Shown here one piece after another: positions 16,893 to 25,418 of a DNA stretch of 64,000 nt (the stretch's first letter is position 1; each line of letters opens with the position of its first letter). The notes beneath the pieces were generated by a model that was not told the origin of the DNA, did no database searches, and saw only the letters and a program-made list of their open reading frames with translations. Made by a program: the position numbers and the translations under genes. Source of the stretch: Bacteroides sp. (GTDB lineage: Bacteria > Bacteroidota > Bacteroidia > Bacteroidales > Bacteroidaceae); assembly GCA_019414665.1 (NCBI GenBank), contig DXLO01000012.1, positions 1 through 64,000 of the forward strand, read 5' to 3'.

Positions 16893-17362
16893 TAAAAATG
16901 AGGTGTGTAAATTTGCAAGGTACACTCATTTGTATATCGGTTGTGCTTTTCATCCATATTACGATGGTAGAGCAAAGTTAGCAATAAACCTTCGATAAAA
17001 ACAAAATTATCCTGTTAATTCTTTCTCTTATATGCTATGAGCTTGCCTTATATGCAATCGCCCTCCACCGTCAGACCAAATGGCAAAAAGGGAAAGTTGC
17101 CATAGATATGAAATTCACGGACAAACACCCCTATGCTGTCCGACCGGAAAGAAACTTTCAACTGCAAAGTATCTCCCGAAGCAGCATGAAACTTGGAGCA
17201 TCTCGTTTCCGGACAATCCCAAGAAGAAACAATGTAATAAATATGTAAACTGTCACTTCCCATGTTTTTATAGATAAAAACACCACCACTAAAAAAGTCG
17301 AACAAACAAATCGCCAAGCAATCTTTTTCATTTATTTCTCCTTATACGATTCCCCCTGAAAA
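16893..17362. other. Non-coding stretch right of the IS element
   Basis: About 470 bp. Open frames on both strands (for example 17048-17317 minus) show no family resemblance, and the gap probably contains degraded DNA where the mobile region meets the chromosome. No tRNA or att-like repeat was found. Confidence 0.4.
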
Positions 17363-17424
17363 ATCCTTCAAAAGCTTCAGCCCTTCCGCAAACCCTTTGC
17401 AGAAGGGCGTTCCGGCTGAAGGAT
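17363..17424 (-). terminator. Hairpin after the VirE-like gene
   Basis: ATCCTTCA (17363-17370) pairs with TGAAGGAT (17417-17424), and GCCCTTC (17380-17386) with GAAGGGC (17402-17408). It lies just past the stop of the minus-strand gene, whose transcript would continue into an AT-rich run. Confidence 0.55.
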
Positions 17425-17441
17425 CACACCGGAAAAAGGTT

Positions 17442-18839
17442 TCAGGCTGCGGAAGAATCCTTCAGCTTCACCAGCCGGTACACATTGCCATACTCGGTAT
17501 GAACACGCTGTATCCCCAATGCAACCATCATCCTGCCCAAGCGGTTCGGAGTCACCCCGCGCATGGCAGCCGGATAATGTTTCTGCAAATAATTGAACAA
17601 ATCCGTCGTGGTATAGGGCTTGGACAACTCCCCTTCCTGCGGCATCCGGAAACAACGCAAAAACAATTCCTGTTCGGCAGGCATTTTATAAAAATTCCGG
17701 TTGCTGTGCTGTATCTCCTTTTCTTCCTCTTCCGAGAACCAGTAACGCTCTCCTCCGGCCAGCTCCGCTTTCAGCTGGGCGAACAGCTGCGCATGATCGG
17801 GCGGTGTACAATCAATCTTATCATCCACTTCCGCACAGAGGAAACGGCGGCTTCCTGTGGGATCAGTCAGCAGATCCGTCATATTGGACGTACCGATGAA
17901 AGAGGCGATACGAGGCAGATGACTGAATGCCGGACGATGTGCCCTGCGGAAAGTCAGTGTGGTCATCTGCATCAGATTCTTTAAGGCAGGCATCTGTCCG
18001 GCACGGTACTTGTCGAACTCATCCATATTGATCAATCCGAAAAGCGAAAGTTTCTGTTCACATCCACTCTCGCTCGTCAGGTCGAACTTGTCTATATAAT
18101 AAGGTGTAAGTTCCTTAGGCATCAAAATCTTGCAAAAAGAAGACTTGCGCTTCCCCTGCTCACGGCTCACCAACATAGGCGCCACCGCATTGGCGCAATC
18201 CTGCGCCTGCCCCAGCCATTGGGCGGCAACACCCAGCATCCAACGGTGAAACCCTTTCACCCACATCGGCTTACGCGATATACGCACGGCCAGCGGAGTT
18301 ACACGATCCACTCCGTCCCACTGAGGCAAGTGGCTCATATAATGTAGAAAAGGATGATAGTTTTCCACCTTTCTGGAATGGAGCAGACGGCTCACATCCT
18401 TATCCCAGCAGTTGATGCCACCGGAACGCGCCTCCAGACAGAATGTATTCAAATCGCGTTGAGCCACTATACCATACTCTTCATCCGGCATCTCTTTCCC
18501 ACGATACTCCGTCTGTTCGGTGAGAAGGTTATAACGGAAATTATACCGTGCAGTCAAAAAGCACTGCAAGGCCTCCAGCATATTCTCCGGTTTCTTGCGC
18601 CCCGATTTGCCAAAAGTCGCCTTTTCATCGATAGTTTCTGCCATGCCAGCTGTTTCGACAGCCGCTGGGAGAACAATTTCATCCACCGTTTCCGTAGCCG
18701 TTGAAGGCAACACCCCTTCCGCATTTCCGGTTTGCCCCACCGACTGCCCGGTAACCGGAGCCGTGCTTTTTCCCACGCATCTCCTCATTTTCATACTCTT
18801 TTTGCACCAACTCAGTAATTTTTCCACTAATTTTTTCAT
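17442..18839 (-). CDS. VirE-like (virulence-associated E) P-loop ATPase, DUF3874-type
   Basis: A 465-residue protein. A low-complexity N-terminus (about 90 residues) precedes a core related to VirE/VapE proteins of Bacteroides: LLTEQTEYRGKEMPDEEYG, then HPFLHYMSHLPQWDGVDRV, a P-loop-like SREQGKRKSSFCKILMP, FGLINMDEFDK as the Walker B region, SFIGTSNMTDLLTDPTGSRR as sensor region, and a C-terminal winged-helix-like segment (TTTDLFNYLQKHYPAAMRG) of DUF3874 type. The family resembles primase-associated helicases of phages and islands. It is paired head-to-head with an HU-like gene, a pairing common in Bacteroides. Its function in chromosomes is not established. A good minus-strand promoter lies at 18872-18903. 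Confidence 0.78.
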   Translation of the reverse strand: MKKLVEKLLSWCKKSMKMRRCVGKSTAPVTGQSVGQTGNAEGVLPSTATETVDEIVLPAAVETAGMAETIDEKATFGKSGRKKPENMLEALQCFLTARYNFRYNLLTEQTEYRGKEMPDEEYGIVAQRDLNTFCLEARSGGINCWDKDVSRLLHSRKVENYHPFLHYMSHLPQWDGVDRVTPLAVRISRKPMWVKGFHRWMLGVAAQWLGQAQDCANAVAPMLVSREQGKRKSSFCKILMPKELTPYYIDKFDLTSESGCEQKLSLFGLINMDEFDKYRAGQMPALKNLMQMTTLTFRRAHRPAFSHLPRIASFIGTSNMTDLLTDPTGSRRFLCAEVDDKIDCTPPDHAQLFAQLKAELAGGERYWFSEEEEKEIQHSNRNFYKMPAEQELFLRCFRMPQEGELSKPYTTTDLFNYLQKHYPAAMRGVTPNRLGRMMVALGIQRVHTEYGNVYRLVKLKDSSAA

Positions 18840-18871
18840 CCTTTTTCATTATTTGGGGTTGTGTAATATCA

Positions 18872-18903
18872 CAAAGATAACACTCAAAACACCCTTTTAC
18901 AAG
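18872..18903 (-). promoter_or_regulatory. Promoter for the VirE-like gene
   Basis: On the minus strand, CTTG (18900-18903) is followed after 20 bp by TATCTTTG (18872-18879), matching the Bacteroides -33/-7 pattern. It lies about 33 bp before the start at 18839. Confidence 0.65.
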
Positions 18904-18982
18904 CATTTACCCCACACTACCGCAAAAAAGTGACTAAGCGAAAATAACTGGGAAATTATTCGTTTTTATCAAGACTATTTCA

Positions 18983-18990
18983 TACTTTTG
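18983..18990 (+). promoter_or_regulatory. Candidate -7 element for the HU-like gene
   Basis: TACTTTTG matches TAnnTTTG. Transcription would start near 18997, exactly where the inverted-repeat array begins, so the array would form the 5' end of the transcript. The -33 region is weak. Confidence 0.45.
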
Positions 18991-18996
18991 CACCGT

Positions 18997-19100
18997 CAAG
19001 TTAATCGTTTCACTAGAATGATGAAATTTCATCACCTAAGTGATACAACTTCATCACTAGAGTGATATGATTTCATCACTAAAGTGAAACGATTAACTTG
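18997..19100. repeat. 104-bp array of palindromic repeats flanked by an 18-bp perfect inverted repeat
   Basis: CAAGTTAATCGTTTCACT (18997-19014) and AGTGAAACGATTAACTTG (19083-19100) are perfect reverse complements. Between and including them lie four related units of about 22 bp built around TCACTANAGTGA and TTCATCAC, for example TTCATCACTAGAGTGATATG. The pattern fits either clustered operator sites or an RNA hairpin in the 5' leader of the HU-like gene. Confidence 0.9.
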
Positions 19101-19167
19101 AAAGGAAGTTGCAGCAAACTCTTCCGTACAAGAAAGCATAAACAACCGGATAAAAACAAATAAGCGA

Positions 19168-19848
19168 ATGGCTATCAAATTTGAATTTTATGAATCACCC
19201 AATACGATAGGTACGCGCAAGAAGCGCTATCACGCCCGTGTAGTAAACTGGCAGCGCATCAACACCGACTATCTGGCACGGGAAATACAGTACGGCTCCT
19301 CGCTCACCGTGGCGGACATCAAGGCAACCATTATCTCGCTCAGCGAGAAACTGGCCTACTACTTGAAGGACGGTGCCCGGGTACATATCGAAGGGATAGG
19401 ATATTTCCATATATCGCTTACCTGCCCCGAGACACGGACACCAAGCTCCACACGTGCCAACAAGGTGAAATTCAAATCGGTGACATTCCGTGCGGACAAA
19501 TACCTGAAGCATCAGTTGAGCGACGTCAAGACCGAGCGTTCGAAATACAAGCCGCACTCCATGCCGGTAACCAAAGAGAGTATAGACGAAGCACTGACGG
19601 AATACTTCTTGACAAACAGCGTGCTGACACGCCGGAAGTTTGAATCGTTATGCGGACTGACACGAGCTACCGCGGGACGTTATATCGCTCAGTTGGCGAA
19701 AGATAAAAAACTGCGCAATATCTCCATTCCGCGCAACCCCATCTATGAACCGATGCCGGGATTCTACGGAAAAGAGAAATTGCCCGAACCGGAGAACGAA
19801 ACGGAAAACGTATCGGCAACAAACGACACGGACCTGACAATAAAGTAA
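19168..19848 (+). CDS. HU-family DNA-binding protein (Bacteroides histone-like type)
   Basis: A 226-residue protein. The N-terminal 125 residues match the HU-like fold of Bacteroides histone-like proteins: LTVADIKATIISLSEKLAYY, then GARVHIEGIGYFHISL and VKFKSVTFRADKYLKHQL. A C-terminal extension (residues 130-190) holds a helix-turn-helix-like LTRRKFESLCGLTRATAGRY, followed by an acidic tail. HU proteins bend and organise DNA; this longer class often sits beside VirE-like genes and its target is unknown. A 104-bp repeat array occupies its upstream leader, and a terminator follows. The protein may bind those repeats, which is inference. Confidence 0.85.
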   Translation: MAIKFEFYESPNTIGTRKKRYHARVVNWQRINTDYLAREIQYGSSLTVADIKATIISLSEKLAYYLKDGARVHIEGIGYFHISLTCPETRTPSSTRANKVKFKSVTFRADKYLKHQLSDVKTERSKYKPHSMPVTKESIDEALTEYFLTNSVLTRRKFESLCGLTRATAGRYIAQLAKDKKLRNISIPRNPIYEPMPGFYGKEKLPEPENETENVSATNDTDLTIK

Positions 19849-19924
19849 ATATACAACGAAACAATATAATAGAAAACTTCTACAAACGAAGCTCAAACCA
19901 TAAAGAGCTGAAACTTCTACACTA

Positions 19925-19970
19925 GGCTGAAGGAATTCCGGGAGGAAATCCTTCAGCCGCTTTTCTTTAT
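19925..19970 (+). terminator. Terminator after the HU-like gene
   Basis: GGCTGAAGGA (19925-19934) pairs with TCCTTCAGCC (19949-19958), followed by GCTTTTCTTTAT. A further copy of GCTGAAGGAT lies at about 19990. Confidence 0.75.
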
Positions 19971-20040
19971 TGACGGGCGTTTGCGAAGGGGCTGAAGGAT
20001 TTGAAGGAAAAAACAAGGGAAACTCAGGGAGAGGTACTTT

Positions 20041-20607
20041 TCAGCCCACCAGCCATACCAGCATGGGCAAGTAATCCTTTAAGGAAACACGAAGCAGCTT
20101 CAATGCCTGCTGGATGCGGTAAGCCACCGTCTGTGGCGACACATCCAGCACTTCAGCAATTTCTTTATAACTCAGTTCCTTAAAGCGATGCATCACAAAG
20201 GCTTCCCGATAACTGTCGGGAAGAGCAGCCATCGCCTCTTTTATTTTCCGGTCCAATTCCTCAAAACGACCATAGTCCACTTCACACAATGCCGCCTGTG
20301 TCCGCTCATAAAAGGCAGCTTCCGCCTTGGTTTTCACCTGTTCCCGCGTCAAGTGGTTCAAGACCCTCCGATAAGTCATTTTGAACAAATACTGATTCAA
20401 TGAAGACTCGATTATCAAATCCCCACGATTCTCCCACAGCCATAACATCACCTCCTGAACAATCTCTTCGGCATCTTCCAGCGACACCAAGCGGTGAGCA
20501 TAGGCACACAGCATAGGATAGTACCTTCTGAATAAATGGTCAAAAGAATTACCATCCCCCTGTCGGAGAGCATTAAACAAAGACAAGTCTTCCACGGTAT
20601 GATTCAT
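20041..20607 (-). CDS. ECF-type RNA polymerase sigma factor
   Basis: A sigma-70 family protein of 188 residues when started at ATG 20607 (MNHTVEDLSLFNALR). A longer frame to 20682 is rejected because a promoter -7 element lies at 20634-20641, inside it. Region 2 is seen as FDHLFRRYYPMLCAYAHRLV and EDAEEIVQEVMLWLWENR; region 4 as LPDSYREAFVMHRFKELSYK and EIAEVLDVSPQTVAYRIQQA. ECF sigma factors are held by an anti-sigma partner until a transducer reports substrate. Here the FecR-like gene is divergent, 143 bp away, and the STN-type SusC is the likely transducer. Target promoters are probably the neighbouring SusC operon. Confidence 0.92.
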   Translation of the reverse strand: MNHTVEDLSLFNALRQGDGNSFDHLFRRYYPMLCAYAHRLVSLEDAEEIVQEVMLWLWENRGDLIIESSLNQYLFKMTYRRVLNHLTREQVKTKAEAAFYERTQAALCEVDYGRFEELDRKIKEAMAALPDSYREAFVMHRFKELSYKEIAEVLDVSPQTVAYRIQQALKLLRVSLKDYLPMLVWLVG

Positions 20608-20633
20608 AGTATAATAACTGTTTTCCTTGTGTA

Positions 20634-20641
20634 CAAAGATA
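20634..20641 (-). promoter_or_regulatory. Candidate -7 element for the sigma factor gene
   Basis: On the minus strand this reads TATCTTTG, a match to TAnnTTTG, 27 bp before the chosen start at 20607. It supports that start. Confidence 0.5.
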
Positions 20642-20750
20642 GTTGTTTTTATCGGAAAAAACTTTTTTTTAAAAAAAAGCATTTTTCGTTTAGATACCTT
20701 TCATTCTCGCTTGTCTTAATAATATAAAGGAAAACATTAAAGTATAATTC

Positions 20751-21764
20751 ATGGAAAACCATACCGATATAGAAACTTTGTTGACCAAGTATTTCGAAGG
20801 AAACACCACTCCGCCGGAGAACGAACAGATAGAAGCCTGGCTGAATGCCGATGAGGAGCATTTGCGTATAGCCAAGCAGCTGAATACGCTCTATCTGGCT
20901 GTAGACACACAGCACATCACAAAGAAGATAGATACGGAAAAGGCATTAGACAAGGTAAAAAGCAGAACAAAAGTTAGAAACCTGTCCTGGTGGGGATGGA
21001 CACAACGCATTGCGGCCATCCTGTCCGTTCCCCTCCTGATAGGTGTATTGGCTCTGTATCCGGACAGACAGCAGCCGGTAGTCACCGCTCAGATGGTGGA
21101 AATAAAAACCAATGCAGGCATGACTACCTCCGTCCTGTTACCGGACAGCACGGTAGTTCACCTCAATTCGGAATCCTCCCTCCGCTATCCCACCTTTTTT
21201 GCCGGCGATGTACGCCAAGTGGAATTAAACGGTGAAGCTTATTTCGATGTGACCCAACATCCCCGGAAACGATTCATCGTTTCCACCCCTCACCATTCGC
21301 AGGTGGAAGTGTACGGAACAAGTTTTAATGTGGAAGCATACGGTAATGAAACTCCCATTTCCACCACGCTTATCGAAGGCAGCGTAGGGTTTATTTATAA
21401 GAATAGCAAAGGAAAATTTCAAAAGAGTATGCTCTCCCCCAGACAGAAGCTGGTTTATTCTCCACAAACCGGAGATATCAAGTGCTACGCTACCTCGGGC
21501 GAATCGGAGATTTCATGGAAAGACGGCAAGCTTATCTTTAATGACACTCCGCTGGATGAAGTGCTGCACATGCTTGGAAAGCGGTTCAATGTGGAATTCG
21601 TATTGTCCAACAAGGGGCTGAAAGGCTGTTCGTTCACAGGAACATTCACCCATCAGCGTCTAGAGCGTATTATGGAATATTTCCGGATTTCTTCCCACAT
21701 ACGCTGGCGTTACATTGACAGTGCAGATATAAAGACGGAAAAGCTGAAAATAGAAGTGTACTAA
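20751..21764 (+). CDS. FecR-family anti-sigma factor (DUF4974 C-terminal domain)
   Basis: A 337-residue inner-membrane protein. The N-terminal cytoplasmic part (residues 1-80) includes LLTKYFEGNTTPPENEQIEAW, which binds the sigma factor. One membrane helix is near residues 85-104 (RIAAILSVPLLIGVLALY). The periplasmic FecR domain has TSVLLPDSTVVHLNSESSLR and VELNGEAYFDVTQHP, and the C-terminal DUF4974 part ends TFTHQRLERIMEYFRISSHI. It should relay the signal from the STN domain of the SusC protein encoded next to the ECF sigma factor. The two regulators are divergently transcribed, which is less common than the usual tandem order. Confidence 0.93.
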   Translation: MENHTDIETLLTKYFEGNTTPPENEQIEAWLNADEEHLRIAKQLNTLYLAVDTQHITKKIDTEKALDKVKSRTKVRNLSWWGWTQRIAAILSVPLLIGVLALYPDRQQPVVTAQMVEIKTNAGMTTSVLLPDSTVVHLNSESSLRYPTFFAGDVRQVELNGEAYFDVTQHPRKRFIVSTPHHSQVEVYGTSFNVEAYGNETPISTTLIEGSVGFIYKNSKGKFQKSMLSPRQKLVYSPQTGDIKCYATSGESEISWKDGKLIFNDTPLDEVLHMLGKRFNVEFVLSNKGLKGCSFTGTFTHQRLERIMEYFRISSHIRWRYIDSADIKTEKLKIEVY

Positions 21765-21829
21765 TATACGTTTAACCCTTAATTTAAATACTAGAAAAAT
21801 GAACAGACAACAGGCTCCCTAAACAAAAA

Positions 21830-21899
21830 CATACGGGAGGATATTGGCGTATCACCCCGTATGAAAAAATCATCTTTCCATGCTTGTTTGGCGACAAGC
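21830..21899 (+). promoter_or_regulatory. Two small hairpins between fecR and the STN-type susC
   Basis: CATACGGG (21830-21837) pairs with CCCGTATG (21856-21863), followed by six A. Then GCTTGT (21882-21887) pairs with ACAAGC (21894-21899). Both lie upstream of the SusC start at 21940. They could end the fecR transcript or act in the susC leader; no direct evidence separates these. Confidence 0.4.
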
Positions 21900-21939
21900 A
21901 AAGACAACATTTTATTCACTTTATCTCAATTACAAAATT

Positions 21940-24900
21940 ATGAAAATTTATTTTAGCGTCCAATTATTATGGATGATAAAGTCGTGTAGGTTAATCTTAA
22001 ATAAAACTCCATTACCTATGAAACTGAGTGTACTCTTTTTAATCTGTTCGCTAAGTATGACTTATGCGGCAGAGTCGTATGCGCAAAAGACCATGATCAG
22101 TCTTGAAGTGCGTAATGAAACAGTTGGCACTGTGTTGGAAAAGCTGAAAAAAGAATCGGGGTTTGATTTCTTCTTCAACAATAAACACGTAGATCTGAAA
22201 CGTATTGTATCAGTTTCGGCAAACAACAATAATATCTTCAAGATATTGGATCAGATTTTCGCAGGAACGAATGTGAAGTATTCAGTGCTTGAAAAGAAAA
22301 TCATTCTTTCTACTGAGATTGTGCAAGGAATACAGCAAGAACAAAATAAGGTGACAGGTATTGTGAAAGATGCGAATGGCGAACCGATAATCGGTGCCAA
22401 TGTCATCGTAAAAGGCCAGTCAACTGGTACAATCACAGATATAGACGGGCGGTTCGTTCTGGATACTCCCAAAGATGCCGTTTTACAGATTACTTATATC
22501 GGGTATGTTTCTCAAGAAGTGAAAGTTTCTGGAAAGAAAGAACTTAATGTTGTATTAAAGGAAGATACTGAAACTTTGGAAGAGGTAGTAGTCGTAGGAT
22601 ATGGCGTACAAAAAAAGGCCAACCTGACAGGAGCAGTAAGCAGTGTAAAAATGGATGAAATATTGGGTGATCGTCCTGTCACTTCGGTTAGTAATGTACT
22701 GATGGGAGCAATGCCGGGACTGCAGGTAACAGGCACATCAGGCCAACCCGGTGCTGAAATGTCTTTCAATATCCGTGGAGTGAACAGCATCAATGAAGGT
22801 GCCCCGCTTGTATTAGTTGACAATGTAGAGATGGACATAAATATGCTGGATCCTAATGATATTGAATCTATCTCTGTATTAAAAGATGCCGCATCTTCGG
22901 CTATTTACGGTGCACGCGCTGCATTCGGAGTTATCCTAGTTACCACTAAAAAGGGAATGAAAGACACTCGCTTCTCTATCAACTACTCTAATAACTTCTC
23001 ATTCAGTAAGCCCAGTAATTTACCCCATAAAGCAACTCCGTTACAAACAGTACAAGCTTATAAAGATATGGGAACAGTATCATATCAGACAGGACAAAAT
23101 GTAGATACCTGGTTAGAGTTATTGAAAGAATATAATACTAATTCAAGCAATTATCCTGACGGTTATGCCGTTGTAGACGGACTTCGATACAGTTTACAAG
23201 AAACAGATCTCTTAAACGACATGATGGAAACAGGTTTTCAACAAACACATAACATTTCTGTTGGAGGAGGTAATAAATCAATATCTTACAGAATGTCAGC
23301 CGGTATGGTGAATCAAAATGGAATTCTTGTTACAGACAAAGACTCATACAAACGTTATAATATATCATCTTACATCCGCTCCGACATTCATTCCTGGATT
23401 ACTCCGGAGTTAGACATCAAATATGCGAATTCACATTCAGAACTTCCCTATACTTCAGCTTCTTATGGTATTTGGGGAGCAGCAGTAGCCTTTCCATCTT
23501 ATTTTCCATTAGGCAATATGGAACTGGATGGTGAAATCTTGCCTATCAATACTCCTCATAATTTCATCAATCTGTCAGCACCTAAAGAAAATGACAGAAA
23601 CGATTTACGCATCTTTGGCAAGCTGACTATTACTCCGTTCAAAGATCTGAAAATAATCGGTGAATATACATTTAATAGAAAGACTAGAGAAATCACAACT
23701 TTCGATAAGAAATTTGCTTATGCTCACGGAGCTAACTTCCGCAAAGAACAGTCTGTTTCAAATTCGAAATATGAAATAGAAAATCGGGCAACCAATTATA
23801 ATGCTTTTAATGTATATGCCAATTACAACAAAACATTAGGCAAACATGACATTGGAATTATGGCTGGTTTCAATCAGGAAAGCAATTCCTATAAGATGAT
23901 GAAAGCGTCACGCACAGATATGATTAACGAAGATTTACCCTCATTATCACAAGCTACAGGAGATTATAAAAACAGTGATGAATTTGAAGAATACCATGTC
24001 AGAGGATTATTCTATAGGATAAATTACTCTTATGCCGGTAAATATTTACTCGAAACAAACGGGCGTTATGATGGTTCTTCGAAATTCCCTAAAGAAAATC
24101 GTTTCGGCTTCTTTCCTTCTGTTTCCGTAGGCTGGCGTGTCAGTGAAGAGCAATTTATGGAATGGAGTAAAGTTTTTCTTTCTAACTTAAAATTGAGAGG
24201 TTCTTATGGTAATATCGGTAATCAAAGTATAGAACCTTATGCTTTTATTCCTGGCATGGATTCTCCATTGGCTAATTGGGTTGTAAACGGACAAGCTACT
24301 ACAACATTGGCTCCTCCAGCCCTAGTCAGCAATAGTTTCACTTGGGAAAAAGTTAGTACCTTGGATTTCGGATTTGACCTAGGACTGTTTAATAACCGCC
24401 TAAATGTTGTATTTGATTGGTACCAACGGGATACAAAAGGAATGTTGGCTCCAGGTATGGAACTTCCAGGAGTATTGGGTGCCAAAGCCCCATTACAAAA
24501 CTCTGCCGACTTACGCGCCAAAGGTTGGGAAATATCCTTGGATTGGAATGACCGTATCGGCAATGTGCAATATTATTTAGGTTTTAACCTATATGACTCG
24601 CGTACGAAAATCACAAAATACGACAATGAGGTAGGCTTACTAGGAAAAGATTCGGATGACAATCTGATTTACCGGAAAGGAATGGAATTAGGTGAAATAT
24701 GGGGGTATACTACAGACCGCTTATATACTACCGAAGATTTTGACAGTCAAGGAAAGTTAAAAAACAATATTCCCAAAGTGGAAGGTTATAATCCTAATCC
24801 GGGAGATATACTTTATGTGGATTTTGATGGGAATGGTATCATAAACAATGGTAAAAACACATCAAACGAACCAGGCGACACTCGTATTATCGGTAATGAT

Positions 24901-25404
24901 ACTCGCAGATATCAATACGGAATTCGTGGTGGTACAACATGGAAAGGTATTTCACTGTCATTTATTTTACAAGGAGTCGGCAAACGGGATCTTTGGCTCA
25001 TGAACGAACTATTCTATCCACATTACGATGCTTACTCAACTTTGTTTGACTCTCAATTGAATTACTGGACTCCAGAACATACAAACAGTTATTTCCCACG
25101 TTTATATGAAAAGGCAGAAGGAAACACTAAAGCCAATCAAAAACCACAAACCCGTTTTTTGCAAAATGGAGCATATTTGAGCATACGCAATATCAGTTTA
25201 TCATATACCTTCCCCATAAAACTGATCAAGCCGCTGGGTATTACTAACTTATCAGTATTTTTCAGTGGAGAGAACCTCTTTACATTTGATCATCTGCCCA
25301 AAGGGATAGATGCTGAACGTGTAGTAACAGACAATTTGGGACAACGTGGATTTACTTATCCTTATATGCGTCAATTCTCATTTGGTATTAATTTAAGTTT
25401 ATAA
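21940..25404 (+). CDS. SusC-like TonB-dependent transporter with STN signalling domain
   Basis: A protein of about 1154 residues from ATG 21940; an inner ATG at 22018 is also possible. After a signal peptide ending near AESYAQ, an STN domain (about residues 50-125) includes VLEKLKKESGFDFFFNNKHV and is the segment that touches the FecR anti-sigma factor. Next is a carboxypeptidase-regulatory-like domain (TGIVKDANGEPIIGANVIVK), TonB-box-like LEEVVVVGYG, plug domain with DAASSAIYGARAAFGVILVT, and the outer-membrane barrel ending FSFGINLSL. It imports the glycan fragments bound by the next gene's SusD and signals their presence to the sigma/anti-sigma pair. It is a clear paralogue of the 5173-8419 gene, which lacks STN. 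Confidence 0.95.
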   Translation: MKIYFSVQLLWMIKSCRLILNKTPLPMKLSVLFLICSLSMTYAAESYAQKTMISLEVRNETVGTVLEKLKKESGFDFFFNNKHVDLKRIVSVSANNNNIFKILDQIFAGTNVKYSVLEKKIILSTEIVQGIQQEQNKVTGIVKDANGEPIIGANVIVKGQSTGTITDIDGRFVLDTPKDAVLQITYIGYVSQEVKVSGKKELNVVLKEDTETLEEVVVVGYGVQKKANLTGAVSSVKMDEILGDRPVTSVSNVLMGAMPGLQVTGTSGQPGAEMSFNIRGVNSINEGAPLVLVDNVEMDINMLDPNDIESISVLKDAASSAIYGARAAFGVILVTTKKGMKDTRFSINYSNNFSFSKPSNLPHKATPLQTVQAYKDMGTVSYQTGQNVDTWLELLKEYNTNSSNYPDGYAVVDGLRYSLQETDLLNDMMETGFQQTHNISVGGGNKSISYRMSAGMVNQNGILVTDKDSYKRYNISSYIRSDIHSWITPELDIKYANSHSELPYTSASYGIWGAAVAFPSYFPLGNMELDGEILPINTPHNFINLSAPKENDRNDLRIFGKLTITPFKDLKIIGEYTFNRKTREITTFDKKFAYAHGANFRKEQSVSNSKYEIENRATNYNAFNVYANYNKTLGKHDIGIMAGFNQESNSYKMMKASRTDMINEDLPSLSQATGDYKNSDEFEEYHVRGLFYRINYSYAGKYLLETNGRYDGSSKFPKENRFGFFPSVSVGWRVSEEQFMEWSKVFLSNLKLRGSYGNIGNQSIEPYAFIPGMDSPLANWVVNGQATTTLAPPALVSNSFTWEKVSTLDFGFDLGLFNNRLNVVFDWYQRDTKGMLAPGMELPGVLGAKAPLQNSADLRAKGWEISLDWNDRIGNVQYYLGFNLYDSRTKITKYDNEVGLLGKDSDDNLIYRKGMELGEIWGYTTDRLYTTEDFDSQGKLKNNIPKVEGYNPNPGDILYVDFDGNGIINNGKNTSNEPGDTRIIGNDTRRYQYGIRGGTTWKGISLSFILQGVGKRDLWLMNELFYPHYDAYSTLFDSQLNYWTPEHTNSYFPRLYEKAEGNTKANQKPQTRFLQNGAYLSIRNISLSYTFPIKLIKPLGITNLSVFFSGENLFTFDHLPKGIDAERVVTDNLGQRGFTYPYMRQFSFGINLSL

Positions 25405-25418
25405 TAAAAGCTGACATT

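Noticed and set aside
17048..17317. 89-codon minus-strand open frame right of the IS element
   Set aside because: No recognisable motif, no supporting neighbours and no promoter; probably chance.
20608..20682. Longer start for the ECF sigma factor
   Set aside because: The added segment overlaps a -7 element and is basic and Phe-rich, unlike sigma factor starts.
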